From assembly GCA_017461345.1 (NCBI GenBank), contig JAFTYP010000011.1, forward strand, positions 1 to 64,000: 64,000 nt of DNA, read 5' to 3'. Positions 1-10,242 of this stretch are shown here, one piece after another; the stretch's first letter is position 1, and every line of letters starts with the position of its first letter. Made by a program: the position numbers and the translations under genes. Under the pieces are notes generated by a model. That model was not told the origin of the DNA. It did not search any database and saw only the letters and a program-made list of their open reading frames with translations. This DNA is from Bacteroidaceae bacterium. Lineage in GTDB: Bacteria; Bacteroidota; Bacteroidia; Bacteroidales; Bacteroidaceae.

Positions 1-11
1 AACCTTATTTC

Positions 12-118
<107 letters not shown>

Positions 119-127
119 TTTTAGCGA

Positions 128-160
128 AAGCCCTTCGAGAGCGATCTCGAGGGGCTTTTC
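128..160 (+). terminator. rRNA operon terminator
   Basis: An inverted repeat (AGCCCTTCGAGA against TCTCGAGGGGCT, loop GCGA) is followed by TTTTCTGTTTT, 10 bp after the 5S gene. This is a classical intrinsic terminator for the rRNA transcript. Confidence 0.9.
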
Positions 161-301
161 TGTTTTGTATTGTGTGCTGTTTGGTTGTTCATGGCGGTGT
201 GGTGTCCGGGGCGGCCTTTTCGTTTTTGTCCTGTTCGCCGCTGTTGTGTTTGCTGCCTGCCCGGTGCCTGAGTATGAGTGCTTTGGTCTCCGAGGAGAAT
301 A

Positions 302-375
302 GGCTAACCTTTCCGGGGATAATGCTTAACCTGATTGCCGATAATGGTTAAGGTTTTGGGTCGGAATGGTTAAGA
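302..375. repeat. 22-bp phased palindrome array, family A, locus 1
   Basis: Four cores start at 302, 324, 346 and 368, exactly 22 bp apart: GGCTAACC, GCTTAACC, GGTTAAGG and GGTTAAGA. The 14-bp linkers carry a central G/C cluster and mostly end in ATAAT. It lies between the rRNA terminator and the GH106 promoter. The remainder of 160-435 shows no other feature. This copy has the most degenerate cores of the family. Confidence 0.9.
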
Positions 376-435
376 TGTTTTTCTGCCGGGGCTGGGGTGG
401 CTGTGTGGCTTGTTTGTTAAAATTATGTTTAGTGT

Positions 436-466
436 TTTGTCTTTCGGCGAAAAGTGTGTATCTTTG
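436..466 (+). promoter_or_regulatory. Bacteroidetes promoter for the GH106-like gene
   Basis: TTTG at 436-439, a 19-bp spacer and TATCTTTG at 459-466 match the known Bacteroides consensus (TTTG, N19, TAnnTTTG) exactly. Transcription should start near 473, giving a 5' leader of about 110 nt. Confidence 0.8.
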
Positions 467-582
467 TGGATGTAATTTGGCATTTGGATGGGTCGGTTAC
501 TGTCTTTCGTGAGTTTTATTTTGTGTTCTGTTTTATGAATACGGGGCTTCATCCTTAGGCAAGGAATAATAGAAAATTACCG

Positions 583-3500
583 ATGAAAAGGACATTTTTT
601 GCTGCTTTTGTGTTGCTTCAGACGTTGTTTGCCGTTGCGCAGAATAATGTTGTTGGTGCTGTGCCAGACACGGCTCTTTTGTATCGTTCTTTCGATGCGG
701 AGGATTTGGAATTATTCCGCGTCCCCCGTAAGTCGTTCTATCCTGAAACATGGTTTCACTATGTGAACGGTAATGTTGACAAGGCTGGTATTACTGCCGA
801 CCTTGAGGCTATTGCCGCTTCCGGATTGGCCGGTGTGCAATTCTTCCATGGCGGTGGTTTTTCCGACGGATGGAAGGGGGTGAGCGAGCCTGTCTATTGC
901 CTTAGCGACAAGTGGGAAGACCTTGTTGCCCATACGGCACGTGAGGCTCAGCGTCTGGGCCTCCGCTTCACTATGCAGAACTGTCCGGGCTGGGCGATGA
1001 GTGGCGGTCCGTGGATTGATTATGACCACACCATGCGCCATTTGACCTACAGCCGTACCGACATACAGGGTGGGGCAGAAGTTGTGTTGAACCTGCCCAA
1101 GGCACCGCAAGCCAAGGAGCCTACCTGCGATTATCGTGACCTCATGGTGATTGCTTTTTCTACGCCTCTCGACGATACGCAGGAGCCTCTCTATAGCGGT
1201 AGTTTTAACTTCCAGCCCACTACACCGCAGAACCCCAATGTCATAGACATCCGACTGCCTCGTCCGGCTGTAGCCCGTTCGTTGGAATTCTCTTCCATCA
1301 ACTCGTTCAACCACTCCTTTTGCGTCGATCCGTTCATAGACGTTATGGTCGAAGCCATTGACGTCAACGGCAAGTCGCACATCGTGTTGCAGACCACCAT
1401 GCCGCGTTCCAACTGGCAAGACTCACATACCATCACCCTTTCGCTCTCCGAACAGCCCCGATGCAGCCACTATCGGGTGAACATCGTAAACCGACACTCC
1501 ATGCACATCTCATCCGTAAAACTCCTTTCCGCTGCGCGCAAACAGAACTGGGAAGGCGAAGCCGGATGGACCCTCCGTCAACTCCACACCGAGGCGGACA
1601 ACCTTATGCAGAACCCCGAAGCCTATGTGAAACAAAGCCAAATACTCAATCTCACCGAGTGCCTGCACTCCGACGGCACCTTCCGCTGGAATGCTCCCGC
1701 AGGCAACTGGACACTCCTGCGCATAGGCCACATCAATACCCGTCGGAAGAACGGCCCCGCACCGGCAGAAGCCACCGGCTGGGAGTGCAACAAGTTAGAC
1801 CCGTCGGGCGCCACCCTGCATTTCCAGAATTACATCGGACGCATGGCAAAAGGCCCCTTGAAGGGCATGCTCAGCAACATGCTCATGGATAGTTGGGAAT
1901 GTTATACGCAAACATGGACACAGAACATGCCCAACGAGTTCCAACACGTGGCCCGTTATCCGCTCGAAGGCTGGATGCCTGCCCTCTTTGGGTACGTCAT
2001 CGATAACCCGGAAACCACAGCGAAGTTCCTCACAGACTGGCGCAGGACGCTCAACAACCTCTTTGTGAACAACTTCTTCGGACAGATGTCGCGCCTGGCA
2101 CACGAGCATGGAATCACCTGCACCTACGAGACTGCCGGCGGCGACATCACTCCTGCCGACCCGATGGAATACTACAAGTTTGCCGATGTGCCGATGTGCG
2201 AGTTCTGGCAACCCTTTTCGAATTTCCTGCACAACTTCAACTATAAGCCCATTCGCCCAACCGTTTCGGCTGCCCGCATGTACGGAAAGCCCAGAGTTTC
2301 TGCAGAATCTTTCACTTCCTTCGTTCTTACTTGGGACGAGCACTGGCAGATGCTTCGTGATGTGGCTAACCAAAACATGTTGCATGGCCTTACACATTTT
2401 GTTTTTCACACTTATACTCACAATCCAGGCGCAACGAAGTACTTCCCCGGCACCAGTTTCGGGAGCAACATTGGTACGCCATTTCTGCGCGGACAGACGT
2501 GGTGGAAGCATATGCCTGCCTTTACTTCTTACCTGGCCCGTTGCACTTATCTTCTTGAGAGGGGAAAGCCTGTGAGCAGTGTGCTTTGGTATTTGGGCGA
2601 TGAATATGAACATAAGCCGGATCAGTATTATCCATTTCCTGTAGGTTATCGTTATGATTATTGCAACACCGATGCTTTGCTCAACCGTATCGGTGTGTGT
2701 GATGGGAAGTGGACTACTCCCGATGGCATCACATATCCTTTGATGTGGATACCTCGCACCGGACGTCTGCATCCCGAAACCCTCGAGCGACTTGTTGCTT
2801 TGGTTCGTCAGGGTGGCATACTTCTTGCGGAGGCTCCTTTGGGCATCAGCACCCTTAGCGACGATGCCGACCAGCAAGAGCGTTTCCGTGCTGCGCTTTC
2901 GTTGCTCTGGCCCACTTCTGCGGGCGATGTTCATCCGCTCGGGAAGGGTCTTGTGCTGAGCGGGATGACCATTGAGAATGCGCTTCGCCATCTTGGTCTT
3001 CAGCCTGATGTGCAGGGCATCGGCAATCAATGGCTGCACCGCAGAACGGAGGGTGCCGACTGGTATTATGTTTCTGCGCCGCAGGAGGATGTCTTTCGGG
3101 GTGAAGTCACCTTCCATGCTACCGGAAGGGCTGAGTTGTGGAATCCTGTAACCGGCGAGGTTACCGAACTGCCACAGTGCCGTCGGGGCGAGTTCACTAC
3201 GCTTGACCTCAGTCTGCACTGCGGCGAGAGCGCTTTCGTGGTGTTCCGTCACAACCAGCCTGTCACGGTCTTTCGCCAGCCGGAGACTGTCCGGACGCTC
3301 GATCTTACGGCTTGCAACTGGACTGTAGCCTTCCCAGAGGGGTGGGGCATTGAGGCACCTGTGCAGACGACGAGTTTGTTGCCATGGAAGGACATGCTTT
3401 CCACTGCCGAGGGGAGAGCGTTCAGTGGCACTGCCACCTATAGCACAACGCTTCGGGTGGACGGCAAGAGCGGCAAGAAGGATAAGTCTCGTTATGTGCT

Positions 3501-3783
3501 CCACCTGGGCAAGGTGGAAATGATAGCCGTGTTGCGTGTTAACGGAAAGGAGGTGGCCACCTTGTGGTCCGAACCTTATCAGGCGGACATTACTTCCTAT
3601 TTGCATAAGGGCTTGAACGAGATTGAGATAGACGTCACCAGCACCTGGTATAATCGTCTGGTCTATGATGCATCTCAGCCCGAGTCTGCTCGCAAGACAT
3701 GGGTCCTTCACGGGCCTTCCGGGCAGTCGGAACTTCGTGCATCCGGCTTGCTCGGACCTGTCAGGCTGTTCGTTCGGAAGTAA
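583..3783 (+). CDS. Secreted GH106-like glycoside hydrolase (probable alpha-L-rhamnosidase)
   Basis: The 1066-aa protein starts with a signal peptide (residues 1-20, ending VAQ), so it acts in the periplasm or at the surface. Residues about 51-90 carry the FYPETWFHYVNGNV block followed by a Glu/Ala-rich helix and GVQFFHGG, and near residue 433 is MLMDSWECYTQTW; both resemble the conserved parts of GH106 enzymes, which remove L-rhamnose from pectin-type polysaccharides. The last 120 residues look like a beta-sandwich sugar-binding domain of the GH2 N-terminal type. A good promoter lies 117 bp upstream. The next two genes also encode secreted carbohydrate-active proteins but have their own promoter. 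The family call rests on motif resemblance; substrate is not determined. Confidence 0.75.
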   Translation: MKRTFFAAFVLLQTLFAVAQNNVVGAVPDTALLYRSFDAEDLELFRVPRKSFYPETWFHYVNGNVDKAGITADLEAIAASGLAGVQFFHGGGFSDGWKGVSEPVYCLSDKWEDLVAHTAREAQRLGLRFTMQNCPGWAMSGGPWIDYDHTMRHLTYSRTDIQGGAEVVLNLPKAPQAKEPTCDYRDLMVIAFSTPLDDTQEPLYSGSFNFQPTTPQNPNVIDIRLPRPAVARSLEFSSINSFNHSFCVDPFIDVMVEAIDVNGKSHIVLQTTMPRSNWQDSHTITLSLSEQPRCSHYRVNIVNRHSMHISSVKLLSAARKQNWEGEAGWTLRQLHTEADNLMQNPEAYVKQSQILNLTECLHSDGTFRWNAPAGNWTLLRIGHINTRRKNGPAPAEATGWECNKLDPSGATLHFQNYIGRMAKGPLKGMLSNMLMDSWECYTQTWTQNMPNEFQHVARYPLEGWMPALFGYVIDNPETTAKFLTDWRRTLNNLFVNNFFGQMSRLAHEHGITCTYETAGGDITPADPMEYYKFADVPMCEFWQPFSNFLHNFNYKPIRPTVSAARMYGKPRVSAESFTSFVLTWDEHWQMLRDVANQNMLHGLTHFVFHTYTHNPGATKYFPGTSFGSNIGTPFLRGQTWWKHMPAFTSYLARCTYLLERGKPVSSVLWYLGDEYEHKPDQYYPFPVGYRYDYCNTDALLNRIGVCDGKWTTPDGITYPLMWIPRTGRLHPETLERLVALVRQGGILLAEAPLGISTLSDDADQQERFRAALSLLWPTSAGDVHPLGKGLVLSGMTIENALRHLGLQPDVQGIGNQWLHRRTEGADWYYVSAPQEDVFRGEVTFHATGRAELWNPVTGEVTELPQCRRGEFTTLDLSLHCGESAFVVFRHNQPVTVFRQPETVRTLDLTACNWTVAFPEGWGIEAPVQTTSLLPWKDMLSTAEGRAFSGTATYSTTLRVDGKSGKKDKSRYVLHLGKVEMIAVLRVNGKEVATLWSEPYQADITSYLHKGLNEIEIDVTSTWYNRLVYDASQPESARKTWVLHGPSGQSELRASGLLGPVRLFVRK

Positions 3784-3830
3784 CCCGACGGGTGGTCTGT
3801 TTGGTGGCCTTTGGCATGGTTGCAGAAAAA

Positions 3831-3904
3831 GGTTAACCTTTCCGGCAATAATGCTTAACCTTTCTGCCAATAATGGTTAACCTTTTGGGTAATAATGGTT
3901 AACC
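3831..3904. repeat. 22-bp phased palindrome array, family A, locus 2
   Basis: Cores start at 3831, 3853, 3875 and 3897: GGTTAACC, GCTTAACC, GGTTAACC, GGTTAACC. All three linkers end in AATAAT. The outer flanks AAAAAGG and CCTTTTT are complementary, so the whole array is a rough palindrome. It begins 48 bp after the GH106 stop codon. Confidence 0.95.
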
Positions 3905-4008
3905 TTTTTGAGCGGAGCGGTTGAGGGTCTTGTGGGAGGGGGCTGGCAGTTGTGTTTGGAGTCCGACGGCTGTTTTTGTCAGTTCCTGTCATTATTGTAC
4001 ATGTTCTC

Positions 4009-4039
4009 TTTGCATTAAGGAGAAAAAAATGTAACTTTG
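4009..4039 (+). promoter_or_regulatory. Promoter for the beta-helix/GH36-like operon
   Basis: TTTG at 4009-4012, exactly 19 bp, and TAACTTTG at 4032-4039. The -7 box overlaps the first possible start codon at 4037, so translation must begin downstream, at 4061. Confidence 0.8.
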
Positions 4040-4060
4040 TTGTCGTTATTGTACATTAGA

Positions 4061-5167
4061 ATGAAACATTTTGCATATTCTTTTCTGTTGAGTTTTGTGT
4101 TCTTGTTTGCCAATGCAAAGCGTGTTTATGTCAGTACGGCAGGCAGTTCGTGGGCCGATGGCAGTTCGTGGGAATCGGCAACGAACGACCTTTGTTCGGC
4201 TCTGTTGTGCTGTTCTGCCGGCGACACTGTATGGGTGGCTGTGGGGACCTACTATGGTGGGTTTCTGATACCTGAGGGTGTGACGGTGTTGGGTGGCTTT
4301 CTTGGTACGGAAACATCTGAGCAGCAGCGTCTTCTGCCAATGCATAGTTCGCAGCGCAGTGTCCTCTGCGGCAAGCATTTGTACAGGGTGCTCGAGCAGC
4401 CGGCCGACTATGATTTGCCTTCTGCCTGGGATGGTTTTGCCATTACTCAGGGCATTGGCCAGATGGGAGCCGGCGTGTTGCTCCGTCGGAATGGTGTTCT
4501 GCGCAATTGTATCATCGAGGATAACGCTGCCGGGATGCCGGCTGTGGGCGAATATCTGCCACAGGAAGGCGGCTTGGTGCTCTTTGTCAATGCCTCGACG
4601 AAGAGGGCTGTCGTAATGAGTCCCGTCGATTATGGCCGACATTATCAGCATACGCGTGGCAAGGAGGCAGTGTCGCAATGCAGCGAAGGCGGCAAGAGCG
4701 ACTGGCGATTGCCTACCAACAGCGAAATGCTCTACCTGACTTCGGCTGTGGGCGACGGGCTATATGCTTTCTCGCCGTCGTACTATCTCTTGGAAAACCA
4801 GTTGAAAGCCAGAGGAAACGACCTGCTGTCGGGCAAACGCTACTGGGCCTCGAACACCGCCACCGAGAGTGGCAATCCGGTGGCTTACTGCCTGCATACG
4901 ACCAATGCGCAGAGCAGTAGGCTGAGCACGTGGGGCTATTGTCGCATCCGCCCCGTACGGAGTGTTACGCTGACGCCTGCCGATGGAGTAGGAGGCGGCG
5001 TTTATGCCACCTCCGGCAGCACACTCAGTGGCTGCATGGTGAGCAACAATACGGCAGCCGAAGACGAGGATATCCATACGGAAGGCGAAGTACTCATCCT
5101 CGATATCGACGACAAGTCGCGGCTCTACTTCATGGCAATAAACGAATTCAACACATCGCTCAAATAA
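4061..5167 (+). CDS. Secreted beta-helix protein with inserted DUF1566-like domain
   Basis: The 368-aa protein begins MKHFAYSFLL with a signal peptide ending near ANA. Residues about 20-165 (VYVSTAGSSWADGSSWESAT, later GVTVLGGF and NCIIEDNAA) look like the start of a right-handed parallel beta-helix of the DUF1565/pectate-lyase type. Residues about 180-305 differ: WRLPTNSEM, a YWASNTA strand and a WGYCRIRPVR ending resemble DUF1566/Lcl C-terminal domains. After that the helix pattern returns (GVGGGVYATSGSTLSGCMVSNN). I chose 4061 because the alternative start at 4037 lies inside the promoter -7 box. Twelve bases separate it from the next gene, so the two are probably co-transcribed. Binding to or processing of a polysaccharide is inferred from fold and context only. 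Confidence 0.6.
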   Translation: MKHFAYSFLLSFVFLFANAKRVYVSTAGSSWADGSSWESATNDLCSALLCCSAGDTVWVAVGTYYGGFLIPEGVTVLGGFLGTETSEQQRLLPMHSSQRSVLCGKHLYRVLEQPADYDLPSAWDGFAITQGIGQMGAGVLLRRNGVLRNCIIEDNAAGMPAVGEYLPQEGGLVLFVNASTKRAVVMSPVDYGRHYQHTRGKEAVSQCSEGGKSDWRLPTNSEMLYLTSAVGDGLYAFSPSYYLLENQLKARGNDLLSGKRYWASNTATESGNPVAYCLHTTNAQSSRLSTWGYCRIRPVRSVTLTPADGVGGGVYATSGSTLSGCMVSNNTAAEDEDIHTEGEVLILDIDDKSRLYFMAINEFNTSLK

Positions 5168-5179
5168 CATCCGAACACT

Positions 5180-8062
5180 ATGATTTTCCGTAAGATAGCA
5201 ATCCCCCTGCTCGGCATGCTGGGCTTTTGCATGAGTGCCGCTGCGGCGCAGAGTTCCGTAACGTCGTCCGAGGGCGAATGGGTACTGGAGAACGACGTCC
5301 TGCGCCTGAAGTTGTCCTTTCAGGAAGGCAGCGGCATCTCCCTGCAAGAGGTTTATAACAAGGCGGCAAACACCTCGCTCACCCAGGGCGGCAGCCTCCT
5401 CTTTACCTATACCGGCCGCCTCCTGGCACTCACTCCGCAGCAGGCGACATCCAACTTCACCTTCCGCGCCAGCGACGCAGAATGGGTGTTGGCCGGCACC
5501 GACGTTGCAGACATACTCCTGCCCGAAGCCGCAGGCAACGAACACCTCGGCAAGCAACTCGACATCGTCCTTCGCCGGGAACAGATGCAGGCGAGGCTTC
5601 GGTTCAAGATTTACGACGGAGGCTCGGGAGTCCACTTCCAAACCCATCTGAAGAACCTGACCGCAACCCACGACATCCTCATCGAAAACAGCGAAGTCAT
5701 CCGTCTGGACTTCCCCAATCAGACGCACTGGCTACACTACTTCGAAGAAGGCACCTGGAAGAGCACCCAGGCAAACATAAACGAACCCGCAACCGGCAAT
5801 CGGGGCAAAGGCGTGGCACGCTGCTTTATCTGCCTTTACAATGAAGGACATGGCTGGTACCTTGCACCCGAAACCAACTGGAAAACACAGTACGGCCCCG
5901 AGGTGAGCGGCAGCAGAGAGTCGCCCGCATACGAATACATGCTGCGCCCCGTTGCCGTTTCCACAGCATGGAGTACGACAAACAGACGATACGTCACCGT
6001 GAAGACATGCCCCGAATCCCTCCAACTCCAACTGCGACCGGACGAAGAATTCGAGTACATCGGCGTCAACATGACCGTTTTCCAGGGCGATATCGTAGAT
6101 GGAAAAATGGCCGTAGAAGAGCACCTGCGTCGCCGATTCCAATACCACCACACCACAACATCCTTCATGATAAACGACTGGGACTGGTTCACAAACGGCA
6201 ACCGCACAACAACATATTTCACACGAACCGTCTTCCCGTTGGCAAAACAAGCCGGCTACGACATGCTGCTCATCGACGACGGATGGAACAACAGCACTGC
6301 CGACGGCAAGGGACTGGACAACGACGGACTCTCTCGCGACCCAATAACATCGAATACTCCCGGCATCCCCAACATGACAACCTTCGCCCGTCAGGTGAAA
6401 AATGCCGGACTTCGCCTGGGACTCTGGTACAGCAACAGCGGAGGCAACCACAATGCCGGCAACGACCTTGCCGACCCGGCCGTACTCGAAGCAAAGAGGC
6501 AGAAAATAGAATCCATGATAAGCCTCTACGACCTAAGCCATCAAGCAGTGGACCTGACACAGTATTGGCAGAACCTCGATGCCACAGACTACAGCATGCC
6601 CAGCGACAATGTGTATCGAAAACTCGTGAGGAGTCGGGACATGATGAACCAAATAGTCTCACAACATCCCCAATACGAAGTCAAGGTGACAAGCGAGGTG
6701 GACATCTTCCCCACTCAAGGCGACCGCAACACAGAACTGCTCCACATCGTAAACAACGGATGGCTCACCATCACAGGAATAGACAAAAGCATCGATGCCC
6801 TCGGAAATCATTTCGGACATCTGCCTCTCTCTGCCGTCTATGTAGGTGGCGAACCCACAACAAAGACCGATGAACTCTATGCACTACTCTGTGCACGTAA
6901 CATAAAATCGAAAACCTTCCCAACCAACTGGAACAAGGAAGGAGTGGCAAGAATGGGACAACTGAACGCCTGGCGACGCAGCCCACGAATCCGTACGCTT
7001 ACCGATGGCATGGTACGTCCCGTATGGTTGGGCGAAGGTTTCAATGCCAACGATGCCACACAATGGAAGCCAAGTGTAGGTCCATACATCTGGATGTACA
7101 CCACAGAGGCCAAAGATCGTGCCCTCGTTTATGCAACAAACGGAGGACGAAACCTGCTCAGTGCCGAGACAATTCGTTATCCTTTGCGCTGGCTGGACAA
7201 TGCCAAACAATATGCCGTAGAAGACGTAACGTTAGATGATACCGGTGTATTCACCTACGCTTTTGTGGGCACATTCAGTGGCGAGGAACTCAATCGACAA
7301 GGATTGCCTGTCAATATGGCACAAAACTCCTCTCCTGCAAAAGCATTCTGGATTCAGGAATACACACACAATGACCTGCAAGTACTCTTTGCAGACCAAG
7401 GAGTACAGTCATACACCGAAACCATATTGACCGACGGCTCACTCAGTATTCAAGCCGAAGGAACACCGGATGCCGAAGCAACCATCATCGTTTACGACCC
7501 AAAGAAAAACGAAGCCATGCGACTCCTCGTTTCCATCGACAGCGAAGGAAAGTCGAAAACAACCATTTCCAATGTGGAAAATAACGACATACCTTACCCG
7601 GGAGCCAACATATCATCGTTTCGCTTTGAGCCCGAAGACTATCAAGATGCTGTAGAGAAATCTAATAGTCAGATAACGGTCAGTTCCTTTTTCAATGGGA
7701 ATCCGGATTCAGAAGGAGGTTACAGTAGCGTCGCAACCATGAAGGCCGTTGGCGATTATGTCACCTATTCTTTTCCTGTTCCAGTCAGTGGCAACTTCAA
7801 CTTCAAACTGAACTACAAACTTTCCAAGTCCAGTCGTGGTACAGCCCGCTTCTCTCTGGTGCGTTCCGATGGAACAGAAGAGCGGCTCGGGAACGATATA
7901 GACGAATCAACAAACCAGACAGAGAAGATGCAAACCGTAGATCTTGGCAACCATTCCATCGAGGCAGGAACTCTCAAACTGCGTATGCGTCTTGTAGATG
8001 GAGGTATCTCCGGAACAGGTAAACTTATTGGGTTCAATTATTTGCTTTTGACACGCGAATAG
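5180..8062 (+). CDS. Secreted GH36-superfamily glycosidase with C-terminal carbohydrate-binding domain
   Basis: The 960-aa protein has a signal peptide (residues 1-23, ASAA-type end). An N-terminal beta-sandwich (about 30-310) is followed by a TIM-barrel region from about residue 329 starting MINDWDWFTNGN and continuing AGYDMLLIDDGWNN and LRLGLWYSN, the pattern of clan GH-D enzymes (alpha-galactosidase relatives). Residues about 810-955 (RFEPEDYQDAV, then GDYVTYSFPVPVSGNF) look like a CBM6/CBM35-type module. It is the second gene of a two-gene unit, 12 bp after the beta-helix gene. An alpha-galactosidase-like activity is plausible; the exact GH family and substrate cannot be fixed by eye. Confidence 0.6.
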   Translation: MIFRKIAIPLLGMLGFCMSAAAAQSSVTSSEGEWVLENDVLRLKLSFQEGSGISLQEVYNKAANTSLTQGGSLLFTYTGRLLALTPQQATSNFTFRASDAEWVLAGTDVADILLPEAAGNEHLGKQLDIVLRREQMQARLRFKIYDGGSGVHFQTHLKNLTATHDILIENSEVIRLDFPNQTHWLHYFEEGTWKSTQANINEPATGNRGKGVARCFICLYNEGHGWYLAPETNWKTQYGPEVSGSRESPAYEYMLRPVAVSTAWSTTNRRYVTVKTCPESLQLQLRPDEEFEYIGVNMTVFQGDIVDGKMAVEEHLRRRFQYHHTTTSFMINDWDWFTNGNRTTTYFTRTVFPLAKQAGYDMLLIDDGWNNSTADGKGLDNDGLSRDPITSNTPGIPNMTTFARQVKNAGLRLGLWYSNSGGNHNAGNDLADPAVLEAKRQKIESMISLYDLSHQAVDLTQYWQNLDATDYSMPSDNVYRKLVRSRDMMNQIVSQHPQYEVKVTSEVDIFPTQGDRNTELLHIVNNGWLTITGIDKSIDALGNHFGHLPLSAVYVGGEPTTKTDELYALLCARNIKSKTFPTNWNKEGVARMGQLNAWRRSPRIRTLTDGMVRPVWLGEGFNANDATQWKPSVGPYIWMYTTEAKDRALVYATNGGRNLLSAETIRYPLRWLDNAKQYAVEDVTLDDTGVFTYAFVGTFSGEELNRQGLPVNMAQNSSPAKAFWIQEYTHNDLQVLFADQGVQSYTETILTDGSLSIQAEGTPDAEATIIVYDPKKNEAMRLLVSIDSEGKSKTTISNVENNDIPYPGANISSFRFEPEDYQDAVEKSNSQITVSSFFNGNPDSEGGYSSVATMKAVGDYVTYSFPVPVSGNFNFKLNYKLSKSSRGTARFSLVRSDGTEERLGNDIDESTNQTEKMQTVDLGNHSIEAGTLKLRMRLVDGGISGTGKLIGFNYLLLTRE

Positions 8063-8137
8063 TATGTCTTCTTAAAACGAATAGCCTATACAAGGAAAAA
8101 AAATAACTCATTTGCCTGTTAAATGCAAAAAAAGTTG

Positions 8138-8145
8138 TATTTTTG
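8138..8145 (+). promoter_or_regulatory. Probable -7 element for metG
   Basis: TATTTTTG fits TAnnTTTG and lies 27 bp before the metG ATG. A TTTG occurs upstream at 8111-8114 but with a 23-bp spacer, longer than usual, so the -33 assignment is weak. Confidence 0.5.
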
Positions 8146-8171
8146 TGCAGAAAATACACAGAATCTCTCAC

Positions 8172-10229
8172 ATGGGAAAACAATTCAAGAGAACAACCAT
8201 TACATCTGCGTTGCCTTATGCGAACGGACCTGTGCATATTGGTCATTTGGCAGGTGTTTATGTGCCCGCTGATATCTATGCGCGCTACCTTCGTTTGAAG
8301 GGACGCGAATGTTTGTTCATCGGTGGTAGCGATGAGCATGGTGTGCCTGTAACCATTCGTGCCCGCAAGGAAGGCATTTCGGTTCAGGAGGTAGTTGACC
8401 GCTATCATTATCTTATTAAGGACAGTTTCGAGCGTTTTGGTATTTCGTTCGATGTATATAGCCGTACCACCAGTGATACGCACCACAAGTTGGCGAGTGA
8501 CTTTTTCCGTAAACTTTACGACGAAGGCAAGTTCGTAGAGCAGGTGAGCGAGCAGTTCTTTGACGAACAGACAGGTCGTTTCCTTACGGACCGCAACATT
8601 CGTGGTGAGTGTCCGCGCTGCCATGCTCCCGAGGCTTATGGTGATCAGTGCGAGAAGTGTGGTGCCACTCTTTCTCCGGAGGAACTCATAAATCCCTATA
8701 ATGCCGAGACAGGAAATCCTCTTGTCAAGAAGCCTACAAAGCATTGGTATTTGCCTTTGGACAAGGACCAGCAGTGGCTTGAGAAGTGGATACTTGAGGA
8801 GCACAAGGAATGGCGCAGCAATGTTTATGGACAGTGCAAGAGTTGGCTCGATGGCGGGCTGCGTCCTCGTGCTGTGACGCGTGACCTTGATTGGGGTATT
8901 CCTGTGCCTGTGGAAGGTGCGGAAGGTAAGGTTCTTTATGTTTGGTTTGATGCGCCTATCGGTTACATCAGCAATACCAAGGAACTTTGCGATGCACGTC
9001 CGGAACTTGGCAGTTGGGAGAAGTGGTGGAAAGACGAGGAGACGAGATTGGTCCATTTCATCGGAAAGGACAATATCGTCTTCCATTGTATCGTCTTCCC
9101 TGCGATGCTCAAGGCGCATGGCGATTATATTTTGCCGGACAATGTGCCCAGCAATGAGTTTCTTAATCTCGAGGGCAACAAAATAAGCACGTCGAAGAAC
9201 TATGCAGTATGGCTTAACGAGTACCTCGACGAGTTACCTAATCGCCAGGACGAGTTGCGTTATGTGCTTACGGCCAATGCTCCAGAGACGAAGGACAATG
9301 ACTTTACCTGGGACGATTTCCAGGCTCGTTGCAATAATGAACTCGTTGCTGTTTATGGTAACTTCGTGAATCGTGCTTTGCAGCTTACGCAGAAGTACTA
9401 CGAGGGCTGTGTGCCCGAGTGTGGAGTACTGAACGATTATGACAGGGAGACGCTGGCTGAGTTCCAGGATGTCAAGGCGAGACTGGAGCAGTTGCTTGAG
9501 GGTTTCAAGTTCCGCGAAGCACAGAAGGAGGCGATGAACCTTGCCCGTATCGGCAACAAGTACATTGCAGACTGTGAGCCCTGGAAGGTTGTCAAGACAG
9601 ACCCGGAGCGTGTAAAGACCATCATCAACCTCAGCCTGCAGATAACTGCCAACCTTGCCATTGCTTTCGAGCCTTTCCTGCCTTTCAGCAGCAAGCGTTT
9701 GAGGGAGATGATTAGCCTCGACACCTTCTCATGGGAAGACCTTGGCCGAACGGACATCATGGTTGCGGGCAAGGTGTTGCCTAAGCCCGAGTTGCTGTTC
9801 ACCAAAATAGAAGACGAGGTTGTGGCTGCGCAGAAGAAGAAACTCGAGGACGTTGTGAAGCAGAACGAGGCGGCTGCCTACAAGGCTGCGCCAGTGAAGC
9901 CGACGGTTTCTTTTGAGGACTTCGAGAAACTCGACATACGTGTCGGTCTGGTCAAGAGTTGCGAGAAGATTAAGAAGAGCAAGAAACTCCTGAAGTTCAC
10001 TCTCGACGACGGCAGTGGCCAAGACAGAACCATCTTGAGTGGCATTGCCCAGTGGTATGAGCCGGAGCAGTTGGTGGGCAAAAGAGTCCTTTTCATCGCC
10101 AATTTTGCGCCTCGCCAAATGATGGGCGAGGAGAGCCAGGGCATGATTCTCAGTGCAGTGAATTACAATGGCGACCTCAGCGTTACGACTACCATCGACG
10201 ACGTGAAGGGTGGCAGCCAAGTAGGATAA
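8172..10229 (+). CDS. metG: Methionyl-tRNA synthetase
   Basis: The 685-aa enzyme charges tRNA-Met. HIGH occurs at residues 22-25 ([11 protein letters not shown]), a four-cysteine zinc knuckle ([18 protein letters not shown]) near 147-165, and KISTS, the KMSKS equivalent, near 337. Residues about 581-685 form a C-terminal EMAP/Trbp111 tRNA-binding domain ([11 protein letters not shown]), giving the long dimeric form. The ATG at 8172 is preferred over an upstream TTG because the protein then starts [19 protein letters not shown], as in the family, and because the likely -7 element lies between the two. The next gene follows after 13 bp and may be co-transcribed. Confidence 0.97.
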   Translation: MGKQFKRTTITSALPYANGPVHIGHLAGVYVPADIYARYLRLKGRECLFIGGSDEHGVPVTIRARKEGISVQEVVDRYHYLIKDSFERFGISFDVYSRTTSDTHHKLASDFFRKLYDEGKFVEQVSEQFFDEQTGRFLTDRNIRGECPRCHAPEAYGDQCEKCGATLSPEELINPYNAETGNPLVKKPTKHWYLPLDKDQQWLEKWILEEHKEWRSNVYGQCKSWLDGGLRPRAVTRDLDWGIPVPVEGAEGKVLYVWFDAPIGYISNTKELCDARPELGSWEKWWKDEETRLVHFIGKDNIVFHCIVFPAMLKAHGDYILPDNVPSNEFLNLEGNKISTSKNYAVWLNEYLDELPNRQDELRYVLTANAPETKDNDFTWDDFQARCNNELVAVYGNFVNRALQLTQKYYEGCVPECGVLNDYDRETLAEFQDVKARLEQLLEGFKFREAQKEAMNLARIGNKYIADCEPWKVVKTDPERVKTIINLSLQITANLAIAFEPFLPFSSKRLREMISLDTFSWEDLGRTDIMVAGKVLPKPELLFTKIEDEVVAAQKKKLEDVVKQNEAAAYKAAPVKPTVSFEDFEKLDIRVGLVKSCEKIKKSKKLLKFTLDDGSGQDRTILSGIAQWYEPEQLVGKRVLFIANFAPRQMMGEESQGMILSAVNYNGDLSVTTTIDDVKGGSQVG

Positions 10230-10242
10230 AAGAAATACGGAT

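Noticed and set aside
302..375. Family A arrays as CRISPR arrays
   Set aside because: The core is only 8 bp, linkers are 14 bp and themselves similar between units and loci, and no cas gene is present.
1795..3870. 691-aa minus-strand ORF across the GH106-like gene
   Set aside because: Lies wholly opposite a well-supported gene, has no motif, and its start falls in array A2; it is a shadow of codon use on the other strand.
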